From: Chryseobacterium formosense
GTDB lineage: Bacteria; Bacteroidota; Bacteroidia; Flavobacteriales; Weeksellaceae
Assembly: GCF_900116415.1 (NCBI RefSeq)
Contig: NZ_FPAP01000003.1
Span: 682,001-746,000, forward strand
Direction: 5' to 3'
DNA: 64,000 nucleotides
This document shows, piece after piece, positions 36,218-46,750 of this stretch. Under the pieces are notes generated by a model. That model was given only the letters and a program-made list of their open reading frames with translations. It did not search any database and had not been told where the DNA came from. Within the stretch, counting starts at the first letter, position 1; every line of letters starts with the position of its first letter. A program made the translations under genes and the position numbers.

Positions 36218-38491
36218 ATGAACAAATGCTACATCTTTATATTTTTACTCCTAACAAATTTAGCTTTATCACAAACTATCATCACTAAAAAAAATGATAA
36301 GGAACCTAAAACAAAAGATATTGAAGCTGTAATCTTACAGGATAAAAGTGATCCCAGAGCACTTGAAATTCTGCAGAAAGTCAACGATAAATATAAAATT
36401 AATTCTCCGGAAAGTCTTCTTTCCTATTCCTATAAATCGTATGAAAAAATCTCTATTGACTTTGACCAAGATAGTATCAAAGCGTACAATGACTTTATCA
36501 CAAAAAGAATTGATTCTTTAAAAAAACTACCAATACAACCTTTTAAAGCTCCAGAAAGAAAAGATTCCATAGAATCTGTTAATCTGGCAAAACTCGCAGG
36601 ACAAAGCAAACTCTTTCTTTGGGAAAGGGCTTCAGAAATTTTGTATTCCAGCCAATACGGAGAAAAAATAAATATTCTTGATAATAAAATTTCAGGTTTG
36701 AAAGAGCCATTATACGAATTAATGGCATTCCGCTCCAACAGAACTCAAATACCAAAAGAAATAAAAGAGGAAAACCGTAATCTCTACCGCTACTTTCTTA
36801 CCGATTCCATTGATATTGACGGCAGAGAAAATTATGTAATTAGCTTCAGGCAAACCGGATACAGGACGTTTGCCGATAAAAAGAAATTTAACGGATATAT
36901 TTATGTCGATAAACAAACCTATGGCCTGAAAAAAATTGAAAGTAACAGCAAAATTGATAATGAAGGCAGCATTACAAGTATCTGGACATTAAACAACGGA
37001 AAATGGTTCTTACTCAAAGAAGATTATAAACTTAAATTAAATAATAATCTTTTGAAGATTGGTTTAAACTCAGAAGGTAAAAAAAGCAAAGAGGATAAAA
37101 AACAGGATACCGAAAACAATAAGAAATTCGGGCAGTATGCGTATGCTACCGCAGACTATTTTGACATCAAAACAGATATCAAAAGCAATCCAAAAAATTT
37201 TCGAGGCTATACGATTGATGTTAAAAATTCTGACGGTACTCAAATTGATCAATACCGTACTTCTAAATTGACCGAACGTGAGGAAGAAACTTATGTTACT
37301 ATTGACAGTTTAAGCAGCAGATACAAACTGGATCAAAAAGCCAAAGCTCTCACAGGTTTGTTGAAAGGTAAAATACGGTTGGGAATCGTTGATTTTGATT
37401 TGGCAAGAATTATCGGATATAATAAATATGAACATTTTAGATTGGGAGCTGGCATAAAACTGAATGACAGATTCAGCAAATATATTTCTCCGGATGCCTA
37501 TTTTGCATATGGAATTTATGATAAAAAATTTAAGTTTGGCGGGGGTGTTGATATTCGTACGACATTAGAAAAAAACTCTTTCTTCAGGCTTGAGTATTTT
37601 AATGATGTAATGGCAGCAGGAAGATTTTCAGAAAACTTATGGAATTTCAGGATGAAAATCATGAATGCCGGAGTTGCGATTAACAATAACGTCTTTTACA
37701 ATTATGAAGGTTTTAAAGTCAGCTATGAAAACGATCTTACCAATGGATTAACCGTTAACATAGCGGCAAAAAAAAGTAAAGAAGAAGCGTTATTCTCTTA
37801 CAGTTATAAAAATCTTGGAAATCAATTTGATATTTCATCTGCAATCATAACTCTGAAATATTCTCCCAATTCAAAAAATATCATGACTCCCGGCGGGAAA
37901 TATACGTATGAGCAGAATTTCCCTGAGTTCTATTTAAATTATGAACAGGGATTCAAAGGATTCGACGGAGATTTCAACTTCAGCAGATTTGATGCCTTGT
38001 TTACGCAAAATTTTAAAACCAAACTTGGAGTGACGGGTATCAGGGCATACGGTGGACTCATTGTCGGTGATGCACCTATTTGGAAAAACTTTACAATGAA
38101 CGGGCTTGCCAATGGCAGAAATGGCTTTAATTTTAACCTGACCTCTTACTTGGGATTTGCGACCATGCAAGGTGGAAAATATTATAATGACAAATTTGTA
38201 GGAGCTTATCTTACGCATCGCCTTCCATGGTATTTCAAAAGCTTTGGAAAGAATGTATCAAGTTTCGACTTTATCTACCGTGGAGTTATCGGAGACATGA
38301 AAAATCCTGAATTCCATCAATTTGATTTTGAGAAATTAGATCATCTGTACAATGAAGTAGGCTTGGAGTGGAATAATTTTCTGTCTTCTCAATTTAATCT
38401 TGGCTTTTTCTACAGAGTTGGTCATTATAACACTTCAAGTTTTAAAGATAATTTCGCAATACAGTTTAAGCTGAAACTTCTTGGTTTTTAA
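36218..38491 (+). CDS. DUF5686 outer-membrane protein
   Basis: The 757-residue protein has a signal peptide (MNKCYIFIFLLLTNLALSQ). A DUF5686-type periplasmic region follows (ALEILQKVNDKYKINSPESLLSYSYKSYEK, ISGLKEPLYELMAF, GRENYVISFRQTGYR, YIYVDKQTYGLKKIE), then a C-terminal beta-barrel with alternating aromatic residues that ends in a terminal Phe. Unlike many DUF5686 proteins it seems to lack an N-terminal carboxypeptidase-regulatory domain. It is outer-membrane; function unknown. Confidence 0.9.
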   Translation: MNKCYIFIFLLLTNLALSQTIITKKNDKEPKTKDIEAVILQDKSDPRALEILQKVNDKYKINSPESLLSYSYKSYEKISIDFDQDSIKAYNDFITKRIDSLKKLPIQPFKAPERKDSIESVNLAKLAGQSKLFLWERASEILYSSQYGEKINILDNKISGLKEPLYELMAFRSNRTQIPKEIKEENRNLYRYFLTDSIDIDGRENYVISFRQTGYRTFADKKKFNGYIYVDKQTYGLKKIESNSKIDNEGSITSIWTLNNGKWFLLKEDYKLKLNNNLLKIGLNSEGKKSKEDKKQDTENNKKFGQYAYATADYFDIKTDIKSNPKNFRGYTIDVKNSDGTQIDQYRTSKLTEREEETYVTIDSLSSRYKLDQKAKALTGLLKGKIRLGIVDFDLARIIGYNKYEHFRLGAGIKLNDRFSKYISPDAYFAYGIYDKKFKFGGGVDIRTTLEKNSFFRLEYFNDVMAAGRFSENLWNFRMKIMNAGVAINNNVFYNYEGFKVSYENDLTNGLTVNIAAKKSKEEALFSYSYKNLGNQFDISSAIITLKYSPNSKNIMTPGGKYTYEQNFPEFYLNYEQGFKGFDGDFNFSRFDALFTQNFKTKLGVTGIRAYGGLIVGDAPIWKNFTMNGLANGRNGFNFNLTSYLGFATMQGGKYYNDKFVGAYLTHRLPWYFKSFGKNVSSFDFIYRGVIGDMKNPEFHQFDFEKLDHLYNEVGLEWNNFLSSQFNLGFFYRVGHYNTSSFKDNFAIQFKLKLLGF

Positions 38492-38615
38492 TATAAATCA
38501 ATCTGTTATCATCAATGTTTAAGATTGCTAGGAAACGATAATTATAATATTGGCTAAGAAATTGCCTGTAACAGATTAACGTAACCATTTCAATTCATTA
38601 AAATCCAAATCCGAT

Positions 38616-40040
38616 ATGAAAATATTCCTTACAGGTGCGACAGGCTACATTGGCAAAAGACTTCTTATTCAGCTGCTCACCAATGGTCATTCTGTGATTT
38701 GTTCCGTTAGGGATGCCAAAAGGTTTGATATAAGTCTATATGAAAAGTTTCAAAACCAACTCACTGTTGTAGAATATGACTTCAGTGATGAAGGCATTTT
38801 TAAGCCTATTGATTATGACATCGAAGTTGCGTATTATCTGATACATTCAATGTCGTCAAACGCTGATTTTAGCAAGGCTGAAAAAAAATCGGCGAGAAAC
38901 TTTTCTGAACTAATCGGAAAAACAAATTGCAGACAGGTTATCTATCTTACAGGAATTGTTAATGAAAAGGATTTGTCAAAACATTTACAGTCAAGAAAGG
39001 ATGTGGAGGATGAACTGAAATCGGAATCCTATAACCTGACCGTTCTCAGAGCTGGAATTATTATTGGATCGGGCTCAGCATCTTTTGAAATTATCCGGGA
39101 TCTGGTTGAAAAGCTACCTGTGATGATTGCGCCGAAATGGTTGAAAACTTTATGTCAGCCAATTGCTATCCGAAATGTAATCGAATTTCTAACAGGAGTA
39201 ATAGGTCAGGAATACACATACAATAAGCATTATGATATTGCAGGTCCTGATATTCTGTCCTACAAAGAAATGCTGCTGGTTTTTGCAGAAGAAAGAAATT
39301 TGAAAAGAACCATTATTTCTGTTCCGGTTCTCAGTCCGAAAATTTCTTCATATTGGCTGTACTTTATCACCTCAACTTCATATGTTTTGGCTAAAAATCT
39401 GGTAGACAGCATGAAAATAAATGTGGTCGCAGAGAAAAACGATCTTGCTGAAAAACTTCAAATCAAACTTCTGTCCTACCGTGAAAGTCTCAGATTAAGT
39501 TTCGACAAAATTGAGCAGAACGATGTACTCTCCACTTGGTATGATTCTTTTGGGAGTTACAAATACTCTAAAAATGTCTGGAATTTTCTTGAAGTTCCCA
39601 ACAAAGGAGTTTTTAAAGACCGAAAAGAAAAACGAATTAGCAACGAAACCATGACTATTCACAAGATTTTTGGAATTGGCGGACGGAACGGTTGGTATCA
39701 TGCTGATTATTTGTGGAGCATCAGAGGTCTAATCGATAAGCTTTTTGGAGGTGTAGGACTAAAACGAGGCAGAAAAAATCAAAATTCTGTTTCTGCAGGC
39801 GATTCTCTCGATTTTTGGAGGGTACTTTATGCAAACAAAGAAGAAAAGAGATTGTTGCTTTTCGCTGAAATGAGGTTACCAGGTGAAGCTTGGCTTGATT
39901 TTCGAATAGTTGACGGTACACTTATCCAGGAAGCCACATTCCGACCCTTAGGTCTGCTTGGAAGATTATACTGGTATGCAGTGTTACCTTTTCATGGTTA
40001 TATTTTCAGTGGAATGATTAAAAAACTTACAGATGGCTAA
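38616..40040 (+). CDS. NAD(P)-binding protein with C-terminal DUF2867 domain
   Basis: The 474-residue protein begins with a Rossmann fold (MKIFLTGATGYIGKRLL with GxTGxIG) and a NmrA/extended-SDR-like N-terminal half (AYYLIHSMSS, VIYLTGIVNE, LTVLRAGIIIGSGSAS). The C-terminal 150 residues match DUF2867 (IFGIGGRNGWYHADYLWSIRG, GDSLDFWRV, FRPLGLLGRLYWYAVLPFH). This two-domain layout is well known in Bacteroidetes but its reaction is not. It overlaps the next small gene by 8 bp. Confidence 0.92.
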   Translation: MKIFLTGATGYIGKRLLIQLLTNGHSVICSVRDAKRFDISLYEKFQNQLTVVEYDFSDEGIFKPIDYDIEVAYYLIHSMSSNADFSKAEKKSARNFSELIGKTNCRQVIYLTGIVNEKDLSKHLQSRKDVEDELKSESYNLTVLRAGIIIGSGSASFEIIRDLVEKLPVMIAPKWLKTLCQPIAIRNVIEFLTGVIGQEYTYNKHYDIAGPDILSYKEMLLVFAEERNLKRTIISVPVLSPKISSYWLYFITSTSYVLAKNLVDSMKINVVAEKNDLAEKLQIKLLSYRESLRLSFDKIEQNDVLSTWYDSFGSYKYSKNVWNFLEVPNKGVFKDRKEKRISNETMTIHKIFGIGGRNGWYHADYLWSIRGLIDKLFGGVGLKRGRKNQNSVSAGDSLDFWRVLYANKEEKRLLLFAEMRLPGEAWLDFRIVDGTLIQEATFRPLGLLGRLYWYAVLPFHGYIFSGMIKKLTDG

Positions 40041-40266
40041 GAACAAAATTTTTGCATCAATGATGATGACATTATCACCGATCTCGCTTATACTCGCATT
40101 GTACATCATCAATCCTTTTGATGTATCTGACTATTTTTTAGTATTTTCAATTTGCGGTTTAATATGGTTTACACTTCACTCACTTATACTGTTGATAGCC
40201 GTATTTATGTATCGAAATAAATCCATGCTTGATAATCAGGCTGAGGAAAAACTGCATATAGAATAA
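40033..40266 (+). CDS. Small two-helix membrane protein
   Basis: The 77-residue protein has two hydrophobic segments (TLSPISLILALYIINPF and YFLVFSICGLIWFTLHSLILLIAVFMY) and a short charged C-terminal tail. Its ATG lies 8 bp inside the preceding gene, so it is probably coupled to it; this suggests a joint role at the membrane. Function is unknown. Confidence 0.75.
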   Translation: MAKNKIFASMMMTLSPISLILALYIINPFDVSDYFLVFSICGLIWFTLHSLILLIAVFMYRNKSMLDNQAEEKLHIE

Positions 40267-40500
40267 TTTTTGACCTTGTGGTATCAGATCTTAATTTAAC
40301 CTATATTCCTTATCTGATAATGTTAAAGTCTTCTTAGTGTAACTCCTTTGGTTTGCTTATTATTTTGCGATCTCAAACATTAAAAAAATTACAAAAATAA
40401 GAATCAATGAAAATAGATTAATTATATATTGCAATAGTTTAAGTGCTAAAATGCTCATCTAAGAATTAGAAGCATCTGCAATATAATCACCATAAAATAT

Positions 40501-40533
40501 AACAGCGGCATCTAAAGATACCGCTGTTTTTTT
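40501..40533. terminator. Intrinsic terminator between convergent genes
   Basis: AACAGCGGCATCT pairs with AGATACCGCTGTT (one C-A mismatch) and is followed by seven T. It serves the plus-strand gene pair ending at 40266 and may also stop the convergent hydrolase gene. Confidence 0.85.
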
Positions 40534-40568
40534 AAATAGATATTATCTTAAATAATTCTAAGATTAAA

Positions 40569-43500
40569 TTACCTGATAATCACTTGATGATTCTCAACTT
40601 TATCATCATACGTAATTTTCAAGGTATAAACTCCTTGTAACAATCCTATGGCATTAATTGTTCCTTTATTATTATTTAATTTAGTAGCTTTCTGAACAAC
40701 CCCTAAATTATTATACAACTCTGCTTTAATCTCAGATTTGTTTTGCGGAACTTCTGTTCTGTCTGCAAGATTTATATTGATAAAATCAACAGTTGGATTA
40801 GGAGAAATTGTGAAAAACTTTTCATCGGCAACTGCAATCCTGCTTCCATAATTATTAAATAAAATGTTTTTCCATGGTCCCCACCCACACCTGTTTTTTG
40901 CACGTGCTCGAACCTGCATACTGCTCGCTCCTGTAGTAGGAGATAGAATTGCCATTCTGCCGGTTACCTTTGTACCGTTATTGCTGACAGTGGACAAATA
41001 TCCATTTCCGGAACTTACAAATGTAAAGTTGCCATAAACTTTTTCCCATTCATAATCTGTGTCATTATTGTAATTACTTTCCATTCCAACTCCATCCACA
41101 ACCGCATTAAAAAGCTGCCCATAGCTACCACTATTAAAACAAACCGTATCGTAAGGATTTCCACAAGACGCGTTTGGCATTTTAACTCTTGGACCGCCAA
41201 TCCAAACATTTTTTGTCACAGTATTACTTCCTCCATCACCTTGAAGAAATGCTTGTAAGGTTACAAGACCATTCGCATTGGGTTTAGGAGTCATTAAAAA
41301 TTGTGGTAAATCGGTAGGCCCATTTATATCAACTAAAGAAGCACCTTCAATTATTGACCATGAGATTGATGGTGCAAATCCAGTTGTGTAAGCTACAGGT
41401 GTTCCTGTCCCACAAAGAACGTCTTCACCGCCAATTTTCACTTTATCTCCACAAAGATATGCGGAGGCACGGATCGTACTGTGATCACCTGCAAACGAAG
41501 AAAGTTGATCCTGTAAAAATAATCCACTGCGGTTGCTGAATCTTATATGACCATTGTTTTGGTCTACCGTTTCTGCCATAAAATTAACAAATGGTATTTG
41601 ACTAACATCATTTGGTTCATTAGCACTAAACGGTTTCTGAAAATCAGCTTCCGTAAGAACGGTATTTCCTCTTTTATAGTCCAAAGCACTGGGTGTTGGG
41701 ATAAAACTAAATTTAGTAACCGTCAAATCACTTGATACAGACGAAGGAATTTCATCCTCTGCAAGCATAAATCTTCCACCTCCGTATTTATCGTATGGCA
41801 GTATACCTGAAGGCTGGCTGGCTGTACCGCTGAGTAGACTGACTTGTGCGTTTACCAACCAAAGGATTTTTTTCTTATACTTAATACTGCCGTTATAGAT
41901 CTGATTCGATGCATTTAGCTGAGTCATTGGTTTTGCAGTAAAATCAAAGACATATTTTGAACTTCCCGGCAAAGATGCTAAAATAATCATATCCAATCTG
42001 TTTGTCGCCACACCAATTAATGATCCTAAAATATCTGAAAACATATGCTGATTGGATGTCTCTTTATACAGACGCAACAAATTTGATAAAGTCTGATCGG
42101 TGCCGCATTCGCTTCCATTTGATATGGCTACATTTCGGCTTTGCTGAGGATAACCTTTTGCTTTCAGAATATTTTGCCAGTTATCATGAACGGAATTATC
42201 GATTTGATAATGTCTGTTAACATAATTGATCAGCATTTGCCTTGCAGCCGGCGTATCCGTTAATGTTAACATATCTCCAACAGATATTCCCTCGTTGAAG
42301 AATGGTACAACAAATTCACCAACTCCTACCGCGATGGGAGTCTTAACGTATGCACGTGTTACATTCACCAGCATATTTTGGATCGATAAAGGAATATTTG
42401 CACCTAAATGTGGGCTGTCATGAGAAACATACAACTTAGTCTGATGAGGGATACCATGATCTTCCATATCTTTTAAAGCATATCTTGCAACCAGACCACC
42501 CATACTCTGTCCTATCACAACATTTTGTTCAGTACCAACTTTATTTGCATTTACCCATGAAATGGCTGCAGCCAAAAGACCTGAATTATTTTGAATGTAA
42601 TCCACCCCATTGTTCCAGTCTACATAAATAATATCGTAATCACTATTGATCAGGCTGTATAAGTACCCACCTTGTAACAATGAACTTTTAAAAGATTGAA
42701 TATTTGTTAAGCCGGCTTCCCTTGTTGGAGCAATGATATTACCCATATCAAAACCTTCAGCAACAATAAGCGGCTTTGTTACTCTGGTTCTGCCAGGCGC
42801 AAGGTGGATGTACATTGTTGCTCTGTTGTTTCCGCTGTAAAGAGTTCTTTTACTTTGTGGTTCCAAATTACCATTTTTTGATGTACTGGCGCTTGTATCT
42901 ACATAAGAACCCAAATCACCATCAACGACAAACTTGGTGTGACTATATAATACCTGACCATTGGTAAGAGTCATCTTGAATGTCCATATATACGTGCCTG
43001 TTGAAGGATAGCTCACATCAATGAGTTGATTTTGTGTTAAAGGCTGATAGGAAGAAGTATCTGAGAGTCTGTATTCGATTGATTGAATCAATGAAGACTG
43101 ATTGCTGACAAACAGATTAGAAGGCATCTTAATCTTAAAAGCAAGTTTGTCATGCGAATTAACAGACGGAGCTATGGCGAATACATTCTTTTGTTCATAG
43201 GGATTACGCCATATCCCGTTTCGATATTTATCAAGAAATTTGCCATTATAAATCGAAACAATTCCCGGGTCTCCAAAGGTCTGAGCATTGTTAACGGCTT
43301 CTGCGGAGAATTGGCTGTATTGATAGAAAAGACCTCCTAGAGGTATTATATCAACAGCCTGAGCATTTTTCCAGTCTGAAACAAATTCTGCAGGTGATTT
43401 TGGCGTATAAGCTGAAGCTGACAGTCGACTCATTAGTAAAGTGTTGTATATACCTGCTACCAATTTGGAGCTTGTATAAGAACTGTCGGGAATGCTTCCG

Positions 43501-43685
43501 TCATATTTCTGAAAATTGGCAAACTCGATCGCTGCATCTAAAAGAAACCCTGTAGGGATTCTGTCTTTCTCTAAATCCGAAAATGCGGTTTCTAAAGTGT
43601 TATCCTGTACATCGGCAGGCTGAGTCTGTGCACGCAGGAAAAATATCCCTGTTAAAAGCAACAGAACTAAATAGATTTTTTTCAT
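40569..43685 (-). CDS. Secreted alpha/beta-hydrolase with T9SS type A sorting domain
   Basis: From the ATG at 43685 the product is about 1038 residues, with a signal peptide (MKKIYLVLLLLTGIFFLRAQ). A middle alpha/beta-hydrolase region has the nucleophile elbow in VVIGQSMGGLVARYALKD (G-x-S-x-G), preceded by YDIIYVDWNNG and followed by YVSHDSPHLGANIP, as in PGAP1-like lipases. Ig-like modules follow, and then a type IX secretion sorting domain (FFTISPNPTVDFININ, LLQGVYTLKITYDDK). It should be exported by T9SS and anchored or released at the surface. An upstream ATG at 43727 does not improve the signal peptide. Confidence 0.9.
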   Translation of the reverse strand: MKKIYLVLLLLTGIFFLRAQTQPADVQDNTLETAFSDLEKDRIPTGFLLDAAIEFANFQKYDGSIPDSSYTSSKLVAGIYNTLLMSRLSASAYTPKSPAEFVSDWKNAQAVDIIPLGGLFYQYSQFSAEAVNNAQTFGDPGIVSIYNGKFLDKYRNGIWRNPYEQKNVFAIAPSVNSHDKLAFKIKMPSNLFVSNQSSLIQSIEYRLSDTSSYQPLTQNQLIDVSYPSTGTYIWTFKMTLTNGQVLYSHTKFVVDGDLGSYVDTSASTSKNGNLEPQSKRTLYSGNNRATMYIHLAPGRTRVTKPLIVAEGFDMGNIIAPTREAGLTNIQSFKSSLLQGGYLYSLINSDYDIIYVDWNNGVDYIQNNSGLLAAAISWVNANKVGTEQNVVIGQSMGGLVARYALKDMEDHGIPHQTKLYVSHDSPHLGANIPLSIQNMLVNVTRAYVKTPIAVGVGEFVVPFFNEGISVGDMLTLTDTPAARQMLINYVNRHYQIDNSVHDNWQNILKAKGYPQQSRNVAISNGSECGTDQTLSNLLRLYKETSNQHMFSDILGSLIGVATNRLDMIILASLPGSSKYVFDFTAKPMTQLNASNQIYNGSIKYKKKILWLVNAQVSLLSGTASQPSGILPYDKYGGGRFMLAEDEIPSSVSSDLTVTKFSFIPTPSALDYKRGNTVLTEADFQKPFSANEPNDVSQIPFVNFMAETVDQNNGHIRFSNRSGLFLQDQLSSFAGDHSTIRASAYLCGDKVKIGGEDVLCGTGTPVAYTTGFAPSISWSIIEGASLVDINGPTDLPQFLMTPKPNANGLVTLQAFLQGDGGSNTVTKNVWIGGPRVKMPNASCGNPYDTVCFNSGSYGQLFNAVVDGVGMESNYNNDTDYEWEKVYGNFTFVSSGNGYLSTVSNNGTKVTGRMAILSPTTGASSMQVRARAKNRCGWGPWKNILFNNYGSRIAVADEKFFTISPNPTVDFININLADRTEVPQNKSEIKAELYNNLGVVQKATKLNNNKGTINAIGLLQGVYTLKITYDDKVENHQVIIR

Positions 43686-43727
43686 AATTAAATTAGTTGT
43701 AATTTTAAGTTTAGTATTCTTCAACAA

Positions 43728-44949
43728 AAAATTGATGAATAATTAATAATTGATGAGTAAAGCCTAAGGCCCATTTGGTAAATTCATGTTTATGTGATTT
43801 ATGGATTCCTAAAATATAAATTAGTACTCTGATTTAAGAGAAAAACAGATTAAATATCAAACAAGTGGGGGTTATTTATAAATTTTTACTACATCTGACA
43901 GTTCTTAATTTCTTTGTTGAAGCAAAGTTCATCTTCAGATACGACAAAACTCGTCGTATTTTTAAACAATAAATAAGGTCATTGATAATAGTGTGGATAT
44001 GAAAGAATATTAATTATTATCAGAAGATGTGATGCTGGTGAAAATATTCTTAGATCTATACAATTGGAAGCATTTGGTTGATGCTTTGATGTAAAATTTT
44101 TAATTATACCTATTGAAGAATACAGTGCTGAATTAATATCCTGTGTTGCCGGATCTGAAGTCAAAATCATAACCGATGGATTTTCTTATCCGTTATTTCC
44201 AACTCACTTCATTTCCTGAGACCACCCAAAAACTTTCTTTAGTTACAAGACGGGAAAGGAATATTTTTAACGTTCCAATCTATCCTTCCAATTGGTCAAA
44301 AGCCTTAATATCATAAGCAGTTTTAAATGGAGAAAGCAGTGAAAAAATTTCTTCGGTGGTAAAGAGCCTGTCAAAATCTTTTTGTAGCTGCGGTTCATAA
44401 AGGATAAAATATGAGGTGAATCAGAATATTTTCAATTCCGTAGGTCGCAAAAAATAAATACAGGAAGACAGAAAGCTTCTGAACCACCCCCTGAACTTGC
44501 TCCTCCCTTTTGTAAAGAAGATACCATTGATTCTGCCATTTCCTCCGCTTCAGCCAAAATTTGAATATACTTTTTGTGAAATGGATTTACTTTTTTAGAC
44601 TTTTCAACTTCGTTCAGATTGATAACGTGAAAAATTATAATTGTATCCAGAATCTTTACTTTTTTTAAGCAAAATAATGATAATAGGCAATCTGTGCCAA
44701 ATCAGGAAATTTAAAATCGTAGATGCAAATACGGAAACCTTTATTCCGCATCGACATCACTGCATGGCATTACTATCAATACAATGAAATAAATGGTCAA
44801 TATGAGTCTTACAAATTGTAATACCGATAAGATTTTTGCTTTTTACAACGAATATTTTGCTCAAAAAGACCGATATTTACAATACATATAGAAAAAATTA
44901 TGGCCTTAAAAGAGCAAAGATCTGGAAATGGTGAAAAGAGATTCACGAA
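43728..44949. other. Intergenic region with decayed coding DNA
   Basis: No intact gene. On the minus strand, short readable pieces occur: VEKSKKVNPFHKKYIQILAEAEEMAESM (about 44500-44620, written here only in part of its frame), RLFTTEEIFSLLSPF (about 44330-44370) and TSDPATQDINSALYSS (about 44110-44160). They lie in different frames and I cannot name the family. They look like one old pseudogene. Confidence 0.4.
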
Positions 44950-45882
44950 ATGTGCAGAGATCAAAATAGCAGAAAGAAAATTCCTACTCTCATAAACTCA
45001 GTAATGGCTATGGTCCTTAATACTTTATTCCCAAACAACGAAACACATAAAGAAGTTATCATATCCTCTATTTTGGTGGGATTTTCAGTGTATCTTCTTT
45101 TAATCATTTATCAGCCTTACGGAACGAGTGAATTCCAGAATGATCATAAATATCTTCTCCTGCTTCCCTACTTCATTTTCTTCGCCATCTGCTTTGGAAG
45201 CGTTTCTGCGTATTTCAGAAATTCCAGAAAATATACAGTTCTCACAGAAGTTTGCAAGAATATTTTAATCTTATTGGCATCGTCTGTTTTCTGCTACTTT
45301 TATAATTCATTGCTATTAAGCAGAGTACACCTTTCTTTTGAAAACTATTTATATATGCTTGCCTATACTTCTGCATTGGGAATTCCGGTAATGATCGCTT
45401 TTACACTGGGAAGATATATCTATTTTAATCATAAGGCCAATGTAAACAACATTACGGAAATATCCCAGAAAGTAAATCATGACCTTACTGATAGATCAGA
45501 TGATAGGATCTTGAATGGTGACCCAAAAAGTTTAACCATTACTTCAGATTACGCCAATTTTAGCTTTCAGCTTACTGAAGAGAATTTTATCTATGCTGAA
45601 GCAGCAGATAACTATTGTATCATCTATTTCTATAAAGAGAGCAATTTTGTCAAAGAAATGATAAGGATCTCATTGAACAAATTATTGGACCAGGTTCAAA
45701 CCGACAATATTCGACAGATACACCGGTCATGTATTGTTAATTTAAAACGAGTAAATAAGTTTAAAGGGAATGCGTCAGGATATAAGATCTCAATTAAAGA
45801 CATCGATAAAGAGCTCACTATTTCAAGAAACTATATTCCTTCAATAGTACCTGTCCTAAAGGATATTGCAGCTCGTCCCTAA
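44950..45882 (+). CDS. Membrane-bound LytTR DNA-binding protein
   Basis: The 310-residue protein has four predicted membrane helices (residues about 37-165, e.g. EVIISSILVGFSVYLLLIIY and LLLLPYFIFFAICFGSVSAYF). A C-terminal LytTR domain follows (FIYAEAADNYCIIYFYKES, IRQIHRSCIVNLKRVNKF, KELTISRNYIP). There is no receiver or kinase domain, so it is a one-component membrane regulator. The start could also be the ATG at 45004. It is followed after 76 bp by a CPBP protease gene with its own promoter-like box (TAATTTTG at 45930). Confidence 0.9.
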   Translation: MCRDQNSRKKIPTLINSVMAMVLNTLFPNNETHKEVIISSILVGFSVYLLLIIYQPYGTSEFQNDHKYLLLLPYFIFFAICFGSVSAYFRNSRKYTVLTEVCKNILILLASSVFCYFYNSLLLSRVHLSFENYLYMLAYTSALGIPVMIAFTLGRYIYFNHKANVNNITEISQKVNHDLTDRSDDRILNGDPKSLTITSDYANFSFQLTEENFIYAEAADNYCIIYFYKESNFVKEMIRISLNKLLDQVQTDNIRQIHRSCIVNLKRVNKFKGNASGYKISIKDIDKELTISRNYIPSIVPVLKDIAARP

Positions 45883-45958
45883 TTCTTGCTACCCGCCACT
45901 AAGATTTGACTCATCATATTTGACCGTTCTAATTTTGCAAAGAACATAAACTTCAACT

Positions 45959-46750
45959 ATGAATAAATTGAGACTTTTTTTGGTTTTTACAGTAGGATTT
46001 GTGCTGTATTTCTATTTTGACGCACTTACTTTTTCTTTTTTCCAAAAGGAAGCAACACTGATCACACAATCCAAAGCAGCAGGACATATTCTTGCTTACA
46101 TAATTACACTGATCCCCTTATTTGCTACAGTCCACTTATTAAAGAAAGATAATAAGACTATCTTCGAACTGCTTGGATTGGTAGGAAGTCCTTCGATTGG
46201 AATTGCCTTTGCGTCTACAGCCACCTTACCGATGCTATTGGGATATGCTGTAAAATTTACCATGAACACGCACTTATCTTTAAATACAATTATTATCAAC
46301 ACGATATCATCGGCATTTTTTGAAGAGATCATTTACAGGGCATTTCTTTTTGGCATGCTTTACAGGTTAACGAGGCTGGGATTTTTACCTTCTGTATTTT
46401 TAGGTTCGCTGCTTTTTGGGGCAGCACATTTGTACCAGGCCCAAAATCTGAGTCAAATTATAGAAGTATTCGCAATCACGTTTTTGGGTTCGCTGCTTTT
46501 TTCATGGGTATATGCAGAATGGCAATTTAATTTGTGGACAGCAATATTTCTACATTGCTTTATGAATCTTTACTGGCTAGTGTTTAATGTTGATGAAGTG
46601 GCTATTGGAGGAACATACGCCAATATCTTTAGATTATCAGCAGTTTGTATAGCGATCGTTTTGACAATCATTTATAAAAAATGGCAAAAACGTCCATTGG
46701 AAATATCTAAGAGGACCATTTGGATTCAGCAGAACAAGGAATATATCTAA
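45959..46750 (+). CDS. CPBP/CAAX-type intramembrane protease
   Basis: The 263-residue polytopic membrane protein has the three ABI/CPBP motifs: E-E-x-x-x-R in SAFFEEIIYRAFLFGMLYRL, a His in FGAAHLYQ, and a His in IFLHCFMNLYW. These are the glutamate-intramembrane-protease residues. In bacteria such proteins often handle peptide immunity or membrane-protein turnover. It follows a membrane LytTR regulator, a pairing seen around bacteriocin immunity in Gram-positives; the link here is only by position. Confidence 0.88.
   Translation: MNKLRLFLVFTVGFVLYFYFDALTFSFFQKEATLITQSKAAGHILAYIITLIPLFATVHLLKKDNKTIFELLGLVGSPSIGIAFASTATLPMLLGYAVKFTMNTHLSLNTIIINTISSAFFEEIIYRAFLFGMLYRLTRLGFLPSVFLGSLLFGAAHLYQAQNLSQIIEVFAITFLGSLLFSWVYAEWQFNLWTAIFLHCFMNLYWLVFNVDEVAIGGTYANIFRLSAVCIAIVLTIIYKKWQKRPLEISKRTIWIQQNKEYI

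Noticed and set aside
43979..44170. 63-codon minus-strand ORF
   Set aside because: It looks like part of a decayed region in several frames rather than a separate gene.
45903..45925. ATTTGAC repeated 14 bp apart before the CPBP gene as a LytTR site
   Set aside because: The spacing does not fit LytTR operators (21-22 bp), so I only note the -7 box there.
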